Assembly (NCBI GenBank): GCA_009869945.1
Contig: WIXG01000334.1
Coordinates: 21,731 to 85,730, forward strand
Direction: 5' to 3'
From: Mesaphorura yosii
Lineage: Eukaryota > Arthropoda > Collembola > Poduromorpha > Tullbergiidae
DNA length: 64,000 nt
The notes under the pieces are model-generated. The model saw only the letters and a list, made by a program, of their open reading frames with translations. It was not told the origin of the DNA and did no database searches. Positions within the stretch are counted from its first letter, which is position 1, and every line of letters starts with the position of its first letter. This document shows positions 21,157 through 32,800 of the stretch, piece by piece. The position numbers and the translations under genes are program-made.

Positions 21157-23385
21157 TTAATTTTCATTGTACACCCACCAGTCCTTTTCGTATCCTTCGT
21201 ACACGTGCTTTAGTAAAACTTCACGTCTGCTTTCACAGTAGCGGTACTTGTCTTGAACCTGCAAAAGCAGAGGGCAGATTCAGGTTTAGGAAAATTACTC
21301 TGCAACTGCAATATTAATTCAGGGTGGTATTTTACCTTTTGCTTGATATCGGCTAGGTTTTCAGAAGTAATGTCTCTTTCCAAGTATTCTGATAATTTCT
21401 CTGTCGCTGATTCTAAATCACGCTGATTATCTTCAAAAAGGACAGACTGATTGGTTCGGCCCAAATAGAATGCGAAAATGTAGGTGTACATCAACGTTTG
21501 ACGACATTTGCAGAGGATATCAACAGCCTGGAAAGAAAATACAGGTTTCATACTCAGCTTCAGCTCTCAGCTGCAAAATAATTGACAAGGTAATAATGTA
21601 ATTAGCTTACCCGTTTCAGAAACTGAACCTCGATCCAAGACATGTTGTGTTGTTGCATTTCTTCCATCTTGTCCTTTACGGAGGCGTACAATTTGTGTTC
21701 AAACTTTAAACTTTGCATGTGGTTCATGTAGCGGTTGCAGTAGAACAAGTAGCGTTGAAGAGCGGAACGAGATTTTTCTTGTGCATCACGAGCGGCTCGT
21801 GCTTCGGTTTCATCGAAGCGATTGCAGTTGTACCTGATAGCAGAAGGCATAAAGACAAAGCTAATTTCAACGCGCAAAAAGAAAGACGAAATAGGAGGGT
21901 CGTCTGGCTTCAACTTACCAGGAGGATCCATGTGGCTCCCAGGGTCCCAGACAAACCCAACAAAAATCTGCCTTGCAATTTTGATTTTTGCAAACCATAT
22001 GATTACAGCCACCATCCTTCTCAATAGTTGCGTTACACCGCGGACACTCCTGTTAAGGGTTACACAACAAATGTCACTCACGCCACCAGCAACACTCCTA
22101 CACGAGCCAAGTAATTTACCTTTGTATTAGCTGCAATCCAATTAGATGTCTCCGAATCGTCATCGCATTTCTTTAGCCACTTTTTGAGCCAATTACACTT
22201 GACAGGATCATGCCATGAATGACCACATTGAAAACAAAATTCGTAACCGCAATTGCAGATTACAGGTTTCCAGTCAACCCAATCTATTAAGGCAAATGTC
22301 AGTGATTATCAAACGGTTTTTGTCCATGTTCTACGTACCAACTAAAACGGCGTTTGTACAGTCAGCCGAAGGGCACCAGCGCATTAGACGATTACACTGC
22401 AAAAATCCATGGCATGACATGATTGCACGTTGTCTAAAATATCTTCACTTAAGATAGTTCACTCAAATTCACCTGAACGAAGCTATTGGTGATTAGATGT
22501 TGATACTTTAGCTTGACCCTTGGATCTGTGACCAAGGCCATTACAGTTGCGTCGTCCACGAGGATCGGGCAATTATGCGCTGCGCAGGCAATTGTCTGCC
22601 CCATTCCTTCCTCCATTATTTTAGTGGTTAAATATTCTGACCAGCATTGCTTGCAAAATCGATGCCCACACTCCAAGCCGTACATCATCTAATTAATTCG
22701 TGAATATTATAACACATGTAGTAAGCTTTTCCTTTTGTGTTCAGGCTTTACCGAGGATGGCTTTTGCAAGTAACAAATGTCACAGTCTTCAACTCCACTT
22801 GGCGGAGGAGGTATTAGTGCACGAGATTTGTTTGGATTAATTATGTGAGCATCTTTATCTAAACAAATCATATCCGGCAAAGACAGTCATACTTTAGTAG
22901 ATTATCGCATTATGGGATTTTGGATTATGCTGTATCACTGTATGACCTACATAATTTTTCTTGATCACCATCATAGTATCCTTCCAGTAATTTCTCCTTA
23001 TCCTGAAAAATCAGAACATTTTTTCAAATATGCTATAACTCTACTTTAAAATTACATTAACAGCAATAAAAACTTACCCAGCCAAAATAATTTAATAGAA
23101 TTCTCATGGTGGTTGTGGGCAATTGTAACACCGTATTTGCCTGCAGCAAAATCAAGCAATATTTCGATTGTGCTTCTAGGAACCAAGAACTTTAAGACCA
23201 AACTAACAAACCTCTTTGATGGAGTCGATCATATGTTGAACAATACTTCCCGTACTGAGAACAGTGAAAGGGTATGTATTTTCCTCAGGATCGACGGGCC
23301 CATGATCGTCCTTTTCCATTGCAAACTCTACATCTTCGCCGCTGGATTCGTTTCCAGAGTCCTCGTATTCTTCTGATGAGTCCAT
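21157..23385 (-). CDS. ari-1: RBR E3 ubiquitin ligase, ariadne-1 (ARIH1)
   Basis: Eleven coding exons, 5' to 3': 23385-23212, 23140-23078, 23002-22951, 22858-22752, 22688-22473, 22396-22339, 22283-22120, 22049-21919, 21833-21611, 21527-21336 and 21258-21157. All phases close and give 493 residues, close to the fly protein. RING1 starts at residue 122 (CDICY) and continues with [17 protein letters not shown]; the IBR follows. RING2 has ECPRC and DGGCNHMVC, with the catalytic Cys at about residue 293. The C-terminal Ariadne domain ([20 protein letters not shown] onward) is complete. Family role: it accepts ubiquitin from UBCH7-type E2 as a thioester and primes substrates of neddylated cullin-RING ligases. 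The start at 23385 ([11 protein letters not shown]) matches the conserved acidic N terminus, but the frame stays open for 129 codons upstream, so a longer form is possible. Introns are 55-92 bases. Confidence 0.95.
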
Positions 23386-23773
23386 GATGCTATCAAGATC
23401 GTCCTCCTCCTCCGGATCTATTGCAGGAGTGGTTGAGGATGCTGCTGCAGCTGCAGAAGTGGCCTTGACGGTCGATGAAACCTTGTGGCTCCGCGTACTA
23501 CTGCTAGCACCTCTTGAAGATCTTGAGGTTGAGGCTATTGTTACCCCCGACTCAAGCTTCAGTTTCTTAGAATCGGACTTTTTTGGTGAACTGGTGCTTG
23601 ACGTTGACTCACTTGATCTGGCTGACTTCGACGTGGTGGCGACTGGAGAAAACAAGGCTTCCAAGGGGTCTGTAGGTTCTTCCGGCTCCCGCGCAGTACT
23701 GCTGATGAACGATTCTTGTCCCTGTTGGCTTCTGCCGGAATTGCGAAGGTCGACTCTTGAACTCTTCTTGGAA
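23386..23773 (-). other. In-frame open extension upstream of the ariadne-1 start
   Basis: From an acceptor at 23774 (TATTTAG) the sequence reads 129 codons without a stop and without a Met, in frame into ariadne-1. It is rich in Ser, Thr and Ala, with a Lys cluster (KKSDSKKLKLE) and an acidic end (EEEDDLD). It could be leader sequence or an extra N-terminal tail reached from an upstream exon. The exon that a donor at 23966 would supply has in-frame stops and no usable Met in this phase. Confidence 0.4.
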
Positions 23774-25380
23774 CTAAATACGAAATGATTACGAATATGA
23801 TTAGAATGAGTGTTATAGTCTGCAACGCACATTCCATGTCAGTGAAGATTACTCATTCATTTATTATTCCTGAGCATGCACAGGTGAAACTGGTATCAGA
23901 CACTGCGTCACAAAATATATTTTATAGAGATATACTGTTACTGGCTACAACACAACTGCATCTTACCTCAAATTAAAATCACGCAATTAAAACTTTAAAC
24001 CATTAAGTCATTTCCGAGTTGAGTTTCAGGGTTGGGCAATAATAAAGTTGACGTAAGTGCGCGCAACGAGGATCAGGTGATCGCTGATAACAATAAACAC
24101 AACCAAGCCAGATCAATTTCTTCTTGAATTAGTTGCACTTTAAGATCTTGGAAGCCTTATCATCCAGCCAGGCAAGACGTTACTTAGTTTGGGTTTAATT
24201 GTAAGAAAGTGCCAAAGGCTTCTGGCTTAATTTTGAATTTTAATTTAACTCGAATCACGGAACACAAAAACAGATGACCTTACACTACGCAATTTGCAAA
24301 ACTGCCAGAGATCTTTACATTTCGTGTGCGTATTTGCTGTTATTCCTATTTACCACTTTTAATTATGAGTATTATTTAATTTTGGCGTGTTTCAACACTT
24401 TCTTTTTTATGCAGTTAATCTTAGAATGATAATTGCGGAAGGTTCGTGGCCAATTGTAAAACAAAAACATGTACGTAATATGCGAAGTTGCGAGAGCTCA
24501 GACACTCATAGACTATTCCATACTCGTGTGCAAAAGCACGGCCACGATCACGAATCACGATGACTGCGATACCAGCAGAGCAGTCAGCGGCCACCAGCAC
24601 AAGACCCAAGACCATCAGCCAGCACACAAGGCAAAGACCATAAAAACAATAATAAACAAAAGATTCGCAATAAGTTCAGTGCATCAGCAGTGGATATGAG
24701 CAGGAGTAGGACTACGAACGACGATCTGTGCAATAATGTAGAGTAGAGAATAAGTCGAGGATGGGCCGCTAGATGAGACAGGAACTGCAAAATTCAGATT
24801 CTTCTTTGTTTAGCAGTAGAGTGCCCTGCGATGTAGATACACGTCCACAGCAAAAATTCGCAATTCGCGAATATTTTAATCAAACATAATGGATAACAAT
24901 GGGCCGTATTGTGCTAAATCTAGCAATAGCTATAAATTAATAATATCAATGAACAACTCCGCATTTTCTTCAAAAATACCTTCTCACTCCGACAGTCTCG
25001 GAGTAGAAGTCAAAGTCTTTGAAAAATAGAGAGATAAGAACGTCCAACCATTTCTTCTTTCCATGCCAGCGTGCAATTGCAATTTTGCAATCATAAACTC
25101 GTAGATCAGTTCAAGCTCTGTTAGTCTAGTCTTTATGAATCTCGAATCCTTTTCCTAAAACACAACACGATAAGAGCAGGAAAGGAAAGGGAGAAGTTTG
25201 CCGTCGTTGTTGAGAGTTTTGCAAAAAAATCGGTGACCGCCAATTCAATAACTCACCAATTAGTGCCTTTAAAGTCAACTTGTAGAAGTCGTATCGCAAA
25301 TTCGCATATTAGCAAAAGCTCGAGTAAACCTTCAAGCAACACCAGCATAATAGTTGAAAAACGCCTAGCATCTGCTATTT
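23774..25380. other. Ariadne-1 upstream region and orphan-gene 3' flank
   Basis: Contains a likely non-coding first exon of ariadne-1 ending in a minus-strand donor (GAG/GTAAGA at 23967/23966). Otherwise there is AT-rich sequence with no coding region I can support and no clear poly(A) signal for the orphan gene to the right. Confidence 0.4.
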
Positions 25381-28300
25381 CTATAAAGAAGCACTTGAAA
25401 ATATATCGCGCCTTTGTCGTCTAGCTGAATGTGCTGATGCTGATTCTGATTCCCCAAATGGATCGACCACGCCCTGCCTCTTGGCCAGGACATCAAACAT
25501 TTGAGATACTGCGCCGTGCGACATTTCATCCTGGCCCGAACTCAATTTGTCTTTATATTTCTTCATTTCCTTCTCCAAAGCCTGATTGAACTTCATTTCT
25601 TCGTAGGAATTGTGTAGATACTCTTGAACTTGCTGAAATATCTTCTGACTTTCTTCTTCTTCCAGTTCTTCCTCAGTCTTGGGTCTTGGCGTGGTGGTGG
25701 TGAAGTCATCTTCGTCGAATCCTGTGAGCTTGCCAATATTTTTGCGAACGCTGATGTCCCCGTTGTCGATGTCAATGAACATCTCCACTCCTGGGACATG
25801 GATTGGAGGTGGTGCTACAGTTGTTGGAGTGGCACGGGGATGGGTCGGAATAAAGCTGAGCATTTGGTCGGTTTGGTACTTAATTTTCGCTGTGGTAATG
25901 TACGGATTGTCTCTGTGGCCTTGTTGGGACAGGTGTGGGCTCATGAGGTTCGTCAGTTGTTCTGGAGTAAGATTTGCGCCGATGTGCACTGCCGGACGAG
26001 GTTCTGAGTCAGAAGTGTGCTGGTCCCGTTTTGGGCCACCGCCCGTTATTCTGTTGATGACTGTGTCCTTTATTTTCGACACGAGGCCAGGCAGACGCCT
26101 AGTCCCGCCAGAAACAGCTGCAGGGTTCTGATTGGACGCAGCAGTATGTGAATCAGGGTGCGCGTGCGGATGTTGTACGGTGACGTTGTGCCCTAGCGGA
26201 AGCGGTCTGGCGACAAGAGGAGGCTTCGTAGTCGGGACGTAGTCTCCATTGCAGAAGTAGCAGTTGAATGTGTCCAAGCTGTCTGGTGGAACGACTTGAT
26301 CTGGCGAAGGAATTGTGTTTTCGGCACTCATAAGTCTTGTGAGAGGATTGCCCGAAGTCTTCATGTGATTCCACATTTCAAATACTGAATTGACACTTGG
26401 TCGAATCTTCGACAAGATTGCGGGAAGCCCGTCGTCTCCAACATCAAGTATCGTCCTGCGATTTTGGTTGAAGTGACGAGGAGGAGGACCTCGGTGAGGC
26501 ATGCGCTGAGGGACGTGTGGCATGTACGGACCCGCATTTCGTCTGATAAAACTATCTTCTCTTTCCGTAATGATGTTCTCTTGATTGACATTATTTGCAT
26601 TTCGTTGGCGGCGCCTTAAGTGCTGGCGCGGCGTGGGATTATTGGCTTGCGCTGATAAATGTTGTTGTGGGCTTTGTTGCGGGGGCTGTCCCATCGCAAC
26701 ACCCATCCGACTCTGAAACTGATTTCCAGCGCCGTGTGTATTTTCAATCCCATTTGGAACTCCGATTGGAACAGGATGCTGAGGAGGTAGTGGGATCGAT
26801 CTCATCTTCGTGTGCCGTATTTTATCTCTCGACAGCCTTTGTCCAACTGGTGGTAGTGGAATCGGTCGTCGGTTGATTTGTCGCATTCTCACAATTCTGT
26901 TTTGGTTTCGGTTACCAGCACCTGCGCCTAAATTAGGCGATATCCTGCTAAAGATGAATTGATTCGTTCGTTGAAGGAGTGCTGGCGACTGAATATTTCG
27001 TTTTACATGGATTGGAGCGGGTGCGTTAACTGTTCGCCTTGCAAATTCTGCCGCAGGTTGAGCGCTTGGAGCGACAGCTGGCTGTTGGAGTAAGTGTTTT
27101 TCGTATGTCGTGAGAATGCTATTTGCACGCTTGGACTTTGCGGTCGGTTGAGGAAGAATGGCCGTCGCCGGATTGAATCGGCTGACGCCGCTCTGCTTTG
27201 GACGTGGACGGACTTGGGCGGTCATTGCAGTCGGGAGCAGAGCTGGCAATGCGGCGAGCGACTCGGCTGTCGCGTCGGGCGAGAACAAAATTTCTGACCA
27301 TGACGGATACGGACGGTGGCGCTTGTTGGTTTTTCTCAGGCGCTGAGTTGAAGCCGCTTGTTGCATTTCGGACGTGCGACGCTCCACTTCACGCGCAGCT
27401 TCAGCAGCTGCTTGTCTCACACGTTCTTCAGCTTGAAGTTCTCTGAAGCGTTTCTCTTCCTCCAATTGTCTCAGCTGCTGCTGGAGAGTCATCACCTGCT
27501 GTTGTTGCTGCTCCAGCTGTTTTCTGGCCTGCTGCTCCCGCATTTTTATGAGTTGCTCTCTTTGCTCGTTGGGTAAAGGTTCGGTGAATAATTGCGGACC
27601 GATTTCCCAGAGAACTTGTGCATCCGCGTTTGGACCAAATCGGTACCCAAGGCCAAGTCGGGTGTCCATTCCTGAAATTGACAGTTTAAATTCGAAATGA
27701 ACTCATGAGCATCATGCTCGATGAAATGATAGCTAGACGCTTACCCCTGACCCGTGGTTTCCCACCATTGCTTCCACTCAGCCCAGTTAAAGCAGTTCCT
27801 GCAATTGACGCCAGGCTAGTCCCGATCGTTCCCAAGCTGGAGGCAAGGCTTGGCTGCTGTTGCTGTTGCTGAGCGCCCAAGAGTCCACCAAAAAGGTTAT
27901 TTTGAGTGTTGCTTGAGCTTCCAAGAAGTGAGCCGAGTAAATTATTTGGTGGAGCAACAGAAACGTCTTGAGCGGACTTTCCCGAACCACCATTCAGTAT
28001 GGTGGCCAAGAAATCGGACGTTTGAGTTTGAGCTGGAGTTTTCGTTTGTTGAGCATTGTTTCCAAACAGCAAAGAAAGGTAATTCGGGGTTTGTTGTTGT
28101 TGCTGCTGCTGAGATGGTCTGAACAAGGAAGACAAATAGTTTGGTGTATTTTGACTTGGAGCTTGCGCAAAGTTGAAGAGGCTTGAGCTTTGTGATGAAC
28201 CACCAAACTGTCCGAGCGTATTTAAAAGTCCCATCAGTCCGCTCAATTGGGTCGTTGTGGACTGAGAGTCCATTTGAGAACCCGTGTTCTTGAAGTTGAG

Positions 28301-29821
28301 GAAGTTTTGCTGCTGAGGCGGATTGTTGACGTTTGATTGCCCACCGAAGAGGAGATTTGCTAAGGACGAAGTGAGAGGTTCACTGAGGCCTAACTGGTTA
28401 GCTTGGCGCGTGCCCACTGAGGAAGGCTCCTGAGGGAGACCAAGACTTGCGAGCAGGGCGTTGCTGGATCCCAAGTTAATATTGTTAACCCCCGCATCAT
28501 TAGCATTTCCATTGTTATTATTGCCAAGCAGAGAATTGAGCAAAGAAAGCGCTTGAAGAGACTCGTCGAAGGATAAAGCAGGATTTTCGTCTGTCGTGCT
28601 CGCCGGAGTCGTCGTGGTTGTTGTCAACGTTGGCAGGAGCGCAGACGTGATGTCGTCGGCGTTTGCATTCGTTCCAAGGAGTGTATGCAAAATATTGAGA
28701 GACTGAAACAATTCTCCGACCGTGTCGTTGGAGGCGATGGACGTAGAGGATGCGGAGCTTTCACTGTCATCCTCTTGCACTTGCTTTGCGGGTGTTGGCA
28801 ATGCTTCCTGGAGGTACTTCGCTAGCGGGGCTGCAGTCGTCGTGGAGGAAGAAGCGGGCATGACTTCAGTAGGAATAAAAGACGACCTTGCGGTCGTGGT
28901 AGAAAAGTTGGCTTGACCAGACAAAGAAGGAGAACGAGGCTTGGGTCTAATAACAATATTAGCTCTAGAATTACTGCTATTTGGTGACGACGGTGACTTG
29001 GGTTTGGTTGGGGAAGGAAGCGGCGTTGTTGACGACTGTGGAATCACGCTGGTGCTTCCTGCATTGTAGATTTTTAGGTAATTTCGCACTTCGGCATTTG
29101 ACATGGTTTCATCTCGCCGGTTGAGCATGGGTGGGTTGCGAACTGCGCCAATTTCTTGCACAAGGAGCCATGGGACCATCCAGACGAAAGCTGCAGAATA
29201 AAAAGATGAATAGCTGAATTTATGTCAAAATTGTCAGTGGCAATGACATATGTTAATTGCACTTCATAAATTCGCCTGAAATTGGGCTAATGTCCCACTC
29301 GCTCGCGTCTTATCTTCCCTTTCAAGCGCAAAAGTAAAAATTAATTTTACGAAAATGAAGTCATTTGGAATGTAAACACGGCAATCACTGCGTGAGCCCG
29401 AACAAAAAAGTGTTCCTAATGCGATTTTTTATACTGTCAAAACTGTCACATGCAGGAAAAGGAACAAAGTAAGCATAAGCGTACGCGTTATCGTTAAAAA
29501 GTAAAAAAGCCATTAGTCTTCTCTCAGGCTGTCAGAAATTCTCATACTGCACGAGCCACGAGTACAATGCCAGATGTCAAAGCCACAGCCTCGTAAAGAG
29601 TGAAAATTAGATGAATAAATTCACTCACCTGTTGTGGCGACCAGGATTATGTGATAAAGTCGTCTTCTCCTTCCATGTCCATTGTTACGTATTCTGTGTA
29701 CATTTGCGGTTGACATGCTGCTCACAGTGTTGGCGTTGTCAGAGTTCATGTCGCTTTCGCAGAAGCAGTCGGACTCTTGAGTCATGGTTTCGGTGTCTTC
29801 GACGTCGACGGTTGTCATCAT
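25381..29821 (-). CDS. Orphan 1309-residue type II membrane protein with a low-complexity ectodomain
   Basis: Three coding exons, 5' to 3': 29821-29629, 29190-27745 and 27671-25381; all phases close. I do not recognise a family. The first about 50 residues are acidic and Ser/Thr-rich, followed by RRRR and a hydrophobic segment at about 56-77 (LYHIILVATT then FVWMVPWLLV) that is split by the first intron. Arg before the membrane segment suggests an internal signal anchor with the N terminus in the cytoplasm. The outside part has long Ser/Thr/Asn/Gln-rich stretches with Gln runs and repeated LLG/SLLG units (about 200-540), a conserved-looking block RLGLGYRFGPNADAQVLWEI at the start of exon 3, and a Gln/Glu/Arg coiled coil (about 581-650). 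A Pro/Arg-rich region and a helical tail follow, with a basic RRQRR motif at 1297-1301, eight residues before the end. The start could be extended by upstream exons. Confidence 0.7.
29191..29628 (-). other. First intron of the orphan membrane-protein gene
   Basis: 438-base intron (GTGAGT...TTCTGCAG) that interrupts the codon for Ala 65, inside the predicted membrane segment. Nothing else seen in it. Confidence 0.6.
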
Positions 29822-32800
29822 GTCATGAATTTGTGGTTGAGAGGATAAACATTCGAGGTTCGAGCTCTCAAAATACCTGAACGCGGCCTCGTCCCGTGAA
29901 TCTCCGGAGTCGGAAGGGAAGTCCGCGTAAACAAGCTCACAATGTGCACGTACACGTGCGCAACAAATGTGCTGTTATTAATTAGCACAGGACAGGAAGT
30001 ATCAATTGCAGATCCAATCACTCGCGGGAAAGCAGGCGTTATGTACAAAATTTAATTATCAGGGTGTCAGCCTCGTTTCTATTTCTTCTATCGCCTTCTC
30101 TGTCAACCTGTCGCTTGTCTTGTCAGATGCTATGCGCAGAAGAGATTCAGATCTTGCAAAGGATGTGAGTACAGATTAGCAGAAACAAATGACAAAGCAA
30201 CCACCGGCTGTCGCTGTCGCCAAAATTGCGAATTGTTTCATGGCACTCCGCATTAGTAAAGTTTGTCAATTCTCGCCTGCGTTTGACGTTTGACTGAACG
30301 CCTTGAAGCACGTTTCACACAATTCTGCCTTGTGGTAATATCTCAATTCAGTATGGAGAAATTAGAAGTTGTCAGCACTTCGTTCAGAAAATGACAAAAT
30401 GAGGACAGAGCCGCACAGGACAATGTCCTAACCGTATACGTGTTAACACTCACGCTCGCGCTGAAGGGACGGCACTCACATTTCAATTAGAGTACTTGAT
30501 CAGTCGTTGTATCTTAAAGGCCACAAAATCATCTTCGTCGTAAAAATAGAAGAGCACACGGATCTGAACAGCCACAACTTCGTACCATTTCACAGCAAAG
30601 TACTTTAGCTTCTCAAACATTGACAAAATGCAGTCAGGATCCTGTCGTCCGGCTTTCACTCTCGACCGCAACTTTAGCAAAAAACGAACAGAATTTGAAC
30701 TGTCTCAGAACTTCAAAACTGTAAACTGCACTCACTGCCAACCTTCATGCCGTGCAAAGTACGTACTGGCCTCTTCGCTTCTGAGAGATAGAGAGGAAGA
30801 GTTTTGTGCTTTAAACGATTCGCAACAATTGAAAAATACGAGCAGCGTAGAGGAATGAATGACGATTTGCAGCGTATCACAACGCATCTCGCGTATGTGA
30901 AACGCATAACGTGATGAAGACGTGATAAAATTGCATACATAGCACCACCAAGTACAAGTTCAGAGTCAAGTACATTACACATTACAAGGTGCAAGGAACC
31001 ATAATAATATGATAACGCATCAGGTTATTAAGTGAATCCTTCGTCTTGTCTTCTCTGTGGTAGTGGTACGAATACGAAAGGGTGACAAGCCATTTGCAAT
31101 CGCAATCGCAACAATAAACACGGTACACGCTACGAAAAACGAACAGGAACGAAGATAAAGACATAGTGCAGTGCAGACACAATAATGAATACAAATATGA
31201 GCGAAACGAGAAACAAGAAAGACGAAGACGGGCCGGGCCGGGCCAAGTAATTCGCATTCGCAAAGATTCGTGAGTCTGAATCAGAATACGCTGACGCTTT
31301 CATGCGTGCGTGAAATCTTCATATTCATACGTACAGCGAACAAATGAATGATCTCAAAGAATGGTGAATGGCCAACGCAATGCGAAATGTAAAAATGCAA
31401 GGCAGTAATAAAAAGAGATCTACCTGAAAGAAAGGTGTGCTTGAGGTGCCCGTGCGTCTGCGTCCTCTGCGTGTATCCACACATCAAATGCAGACGCAGC
31501 ACAGTGCAGGTGAATTAGTGAAAAGAAATGTAGGTCAGTGGGAGATGAGATGGAGATGAAAAGGAAAAAGAGATGTGTCGATGTGGACGCGAGCTTCAAG
31601 CTTCTTGCGTGCAAAACCGCATATTATTGAATCTTGCCCCTGAACTACTGTTAAGCTAATGCTAATGAAATGGGTTGAGCTTTGGCGGCCGAAGGTGAGA
31701 CGAGGCGTCTTTCGCATACTTCAGTTCGCAAACATAATGAAAGAAAACGTACTTAATTTAATAACAGGTTGTTACAAGAATAAGCTTATGCTTAACTACT
31801 GCTGCTTCTGCATTGTGCACACAGATTTGGAGTAATGAAATTAGTTTTAATTCTATTCTGTAATATTTTACCATTACCATTTCCATTGCCGGATTTGGTG
31901 TCAGACGACTATAGCAGTTGGCAGTTACAGTAAAGCAAAACATCATAATTCGTATGCGGGCGAAATCGCACGTTAGCACTGATCATAATCCTATCCGGGT
32001 TGACACTATTGACACAAAGATACACAAAATATGCATACTTCAAAGGATTAAGCACACGACACGACAAAACTCACAAATAAATTGAATTATGAAAGAGAGA
32101 TTCGGGAATTTTTCCATTTGAAATAACAATCAAGCACTAACGAATCATGACTTAATCCAGGCTCAAATGCTGCTTCCTACTAATTTGGAAATCATCAGCT
32201 TTCTAACATGTCCATTTTTACGTTTTACATCTTCACTCAAGCCCAATACACAACAGGCAATTTGTCTCACAATTTGTTTGATTTGATGCTGAGCTGAATG
32301 AATCGCTGAATTGAGATGAAGATAGTTTAAGACCTAATTCACATTATGAATACACAGGCGCATTAAATTCATTCTCCTACGAACTCGTTTGTGTCATTAA
32401 ATTCAATTCACTCAGATTTGAAAAGATTTACGAATAGCGATCAAAAGACGCAAATGAAGCATGAAATCATGAATTAGGGCTCGGACTTGGAAGGTGGGTT
32501 GGATTGTAGAACTTTCACAAGAAGAAGCTGTGAATCAACCTAATATCCATTATTCATTATTCATCGTCTAGGGTTTCGTGATCAATAAATTACGGCCTGG
32601 CCTACGAATGCGATCTCAAAGAAAGACGACGAGGAATTCTACGAATGTGATATAGAATTTTGATGCGTGTTTCAGAATTGGAGCAAAATAATTGCTCCAA
32701 AAATTCGCGCATTGCAAGGATAAAGGAGTTGAAAGCGAAAAACAACGCGACACAAGACAGATAACGTCTTAAAAATTTAATTACTCTCACACGTACCGTA

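Noticed and set aside
25624-26131. Plus-strand open frames of up to 150 codons across 25.6-29 kb
   Set aside because: They are the reverse frames of the orphan membrane-protein exons, a by-product of their codon composition, and show no domain.
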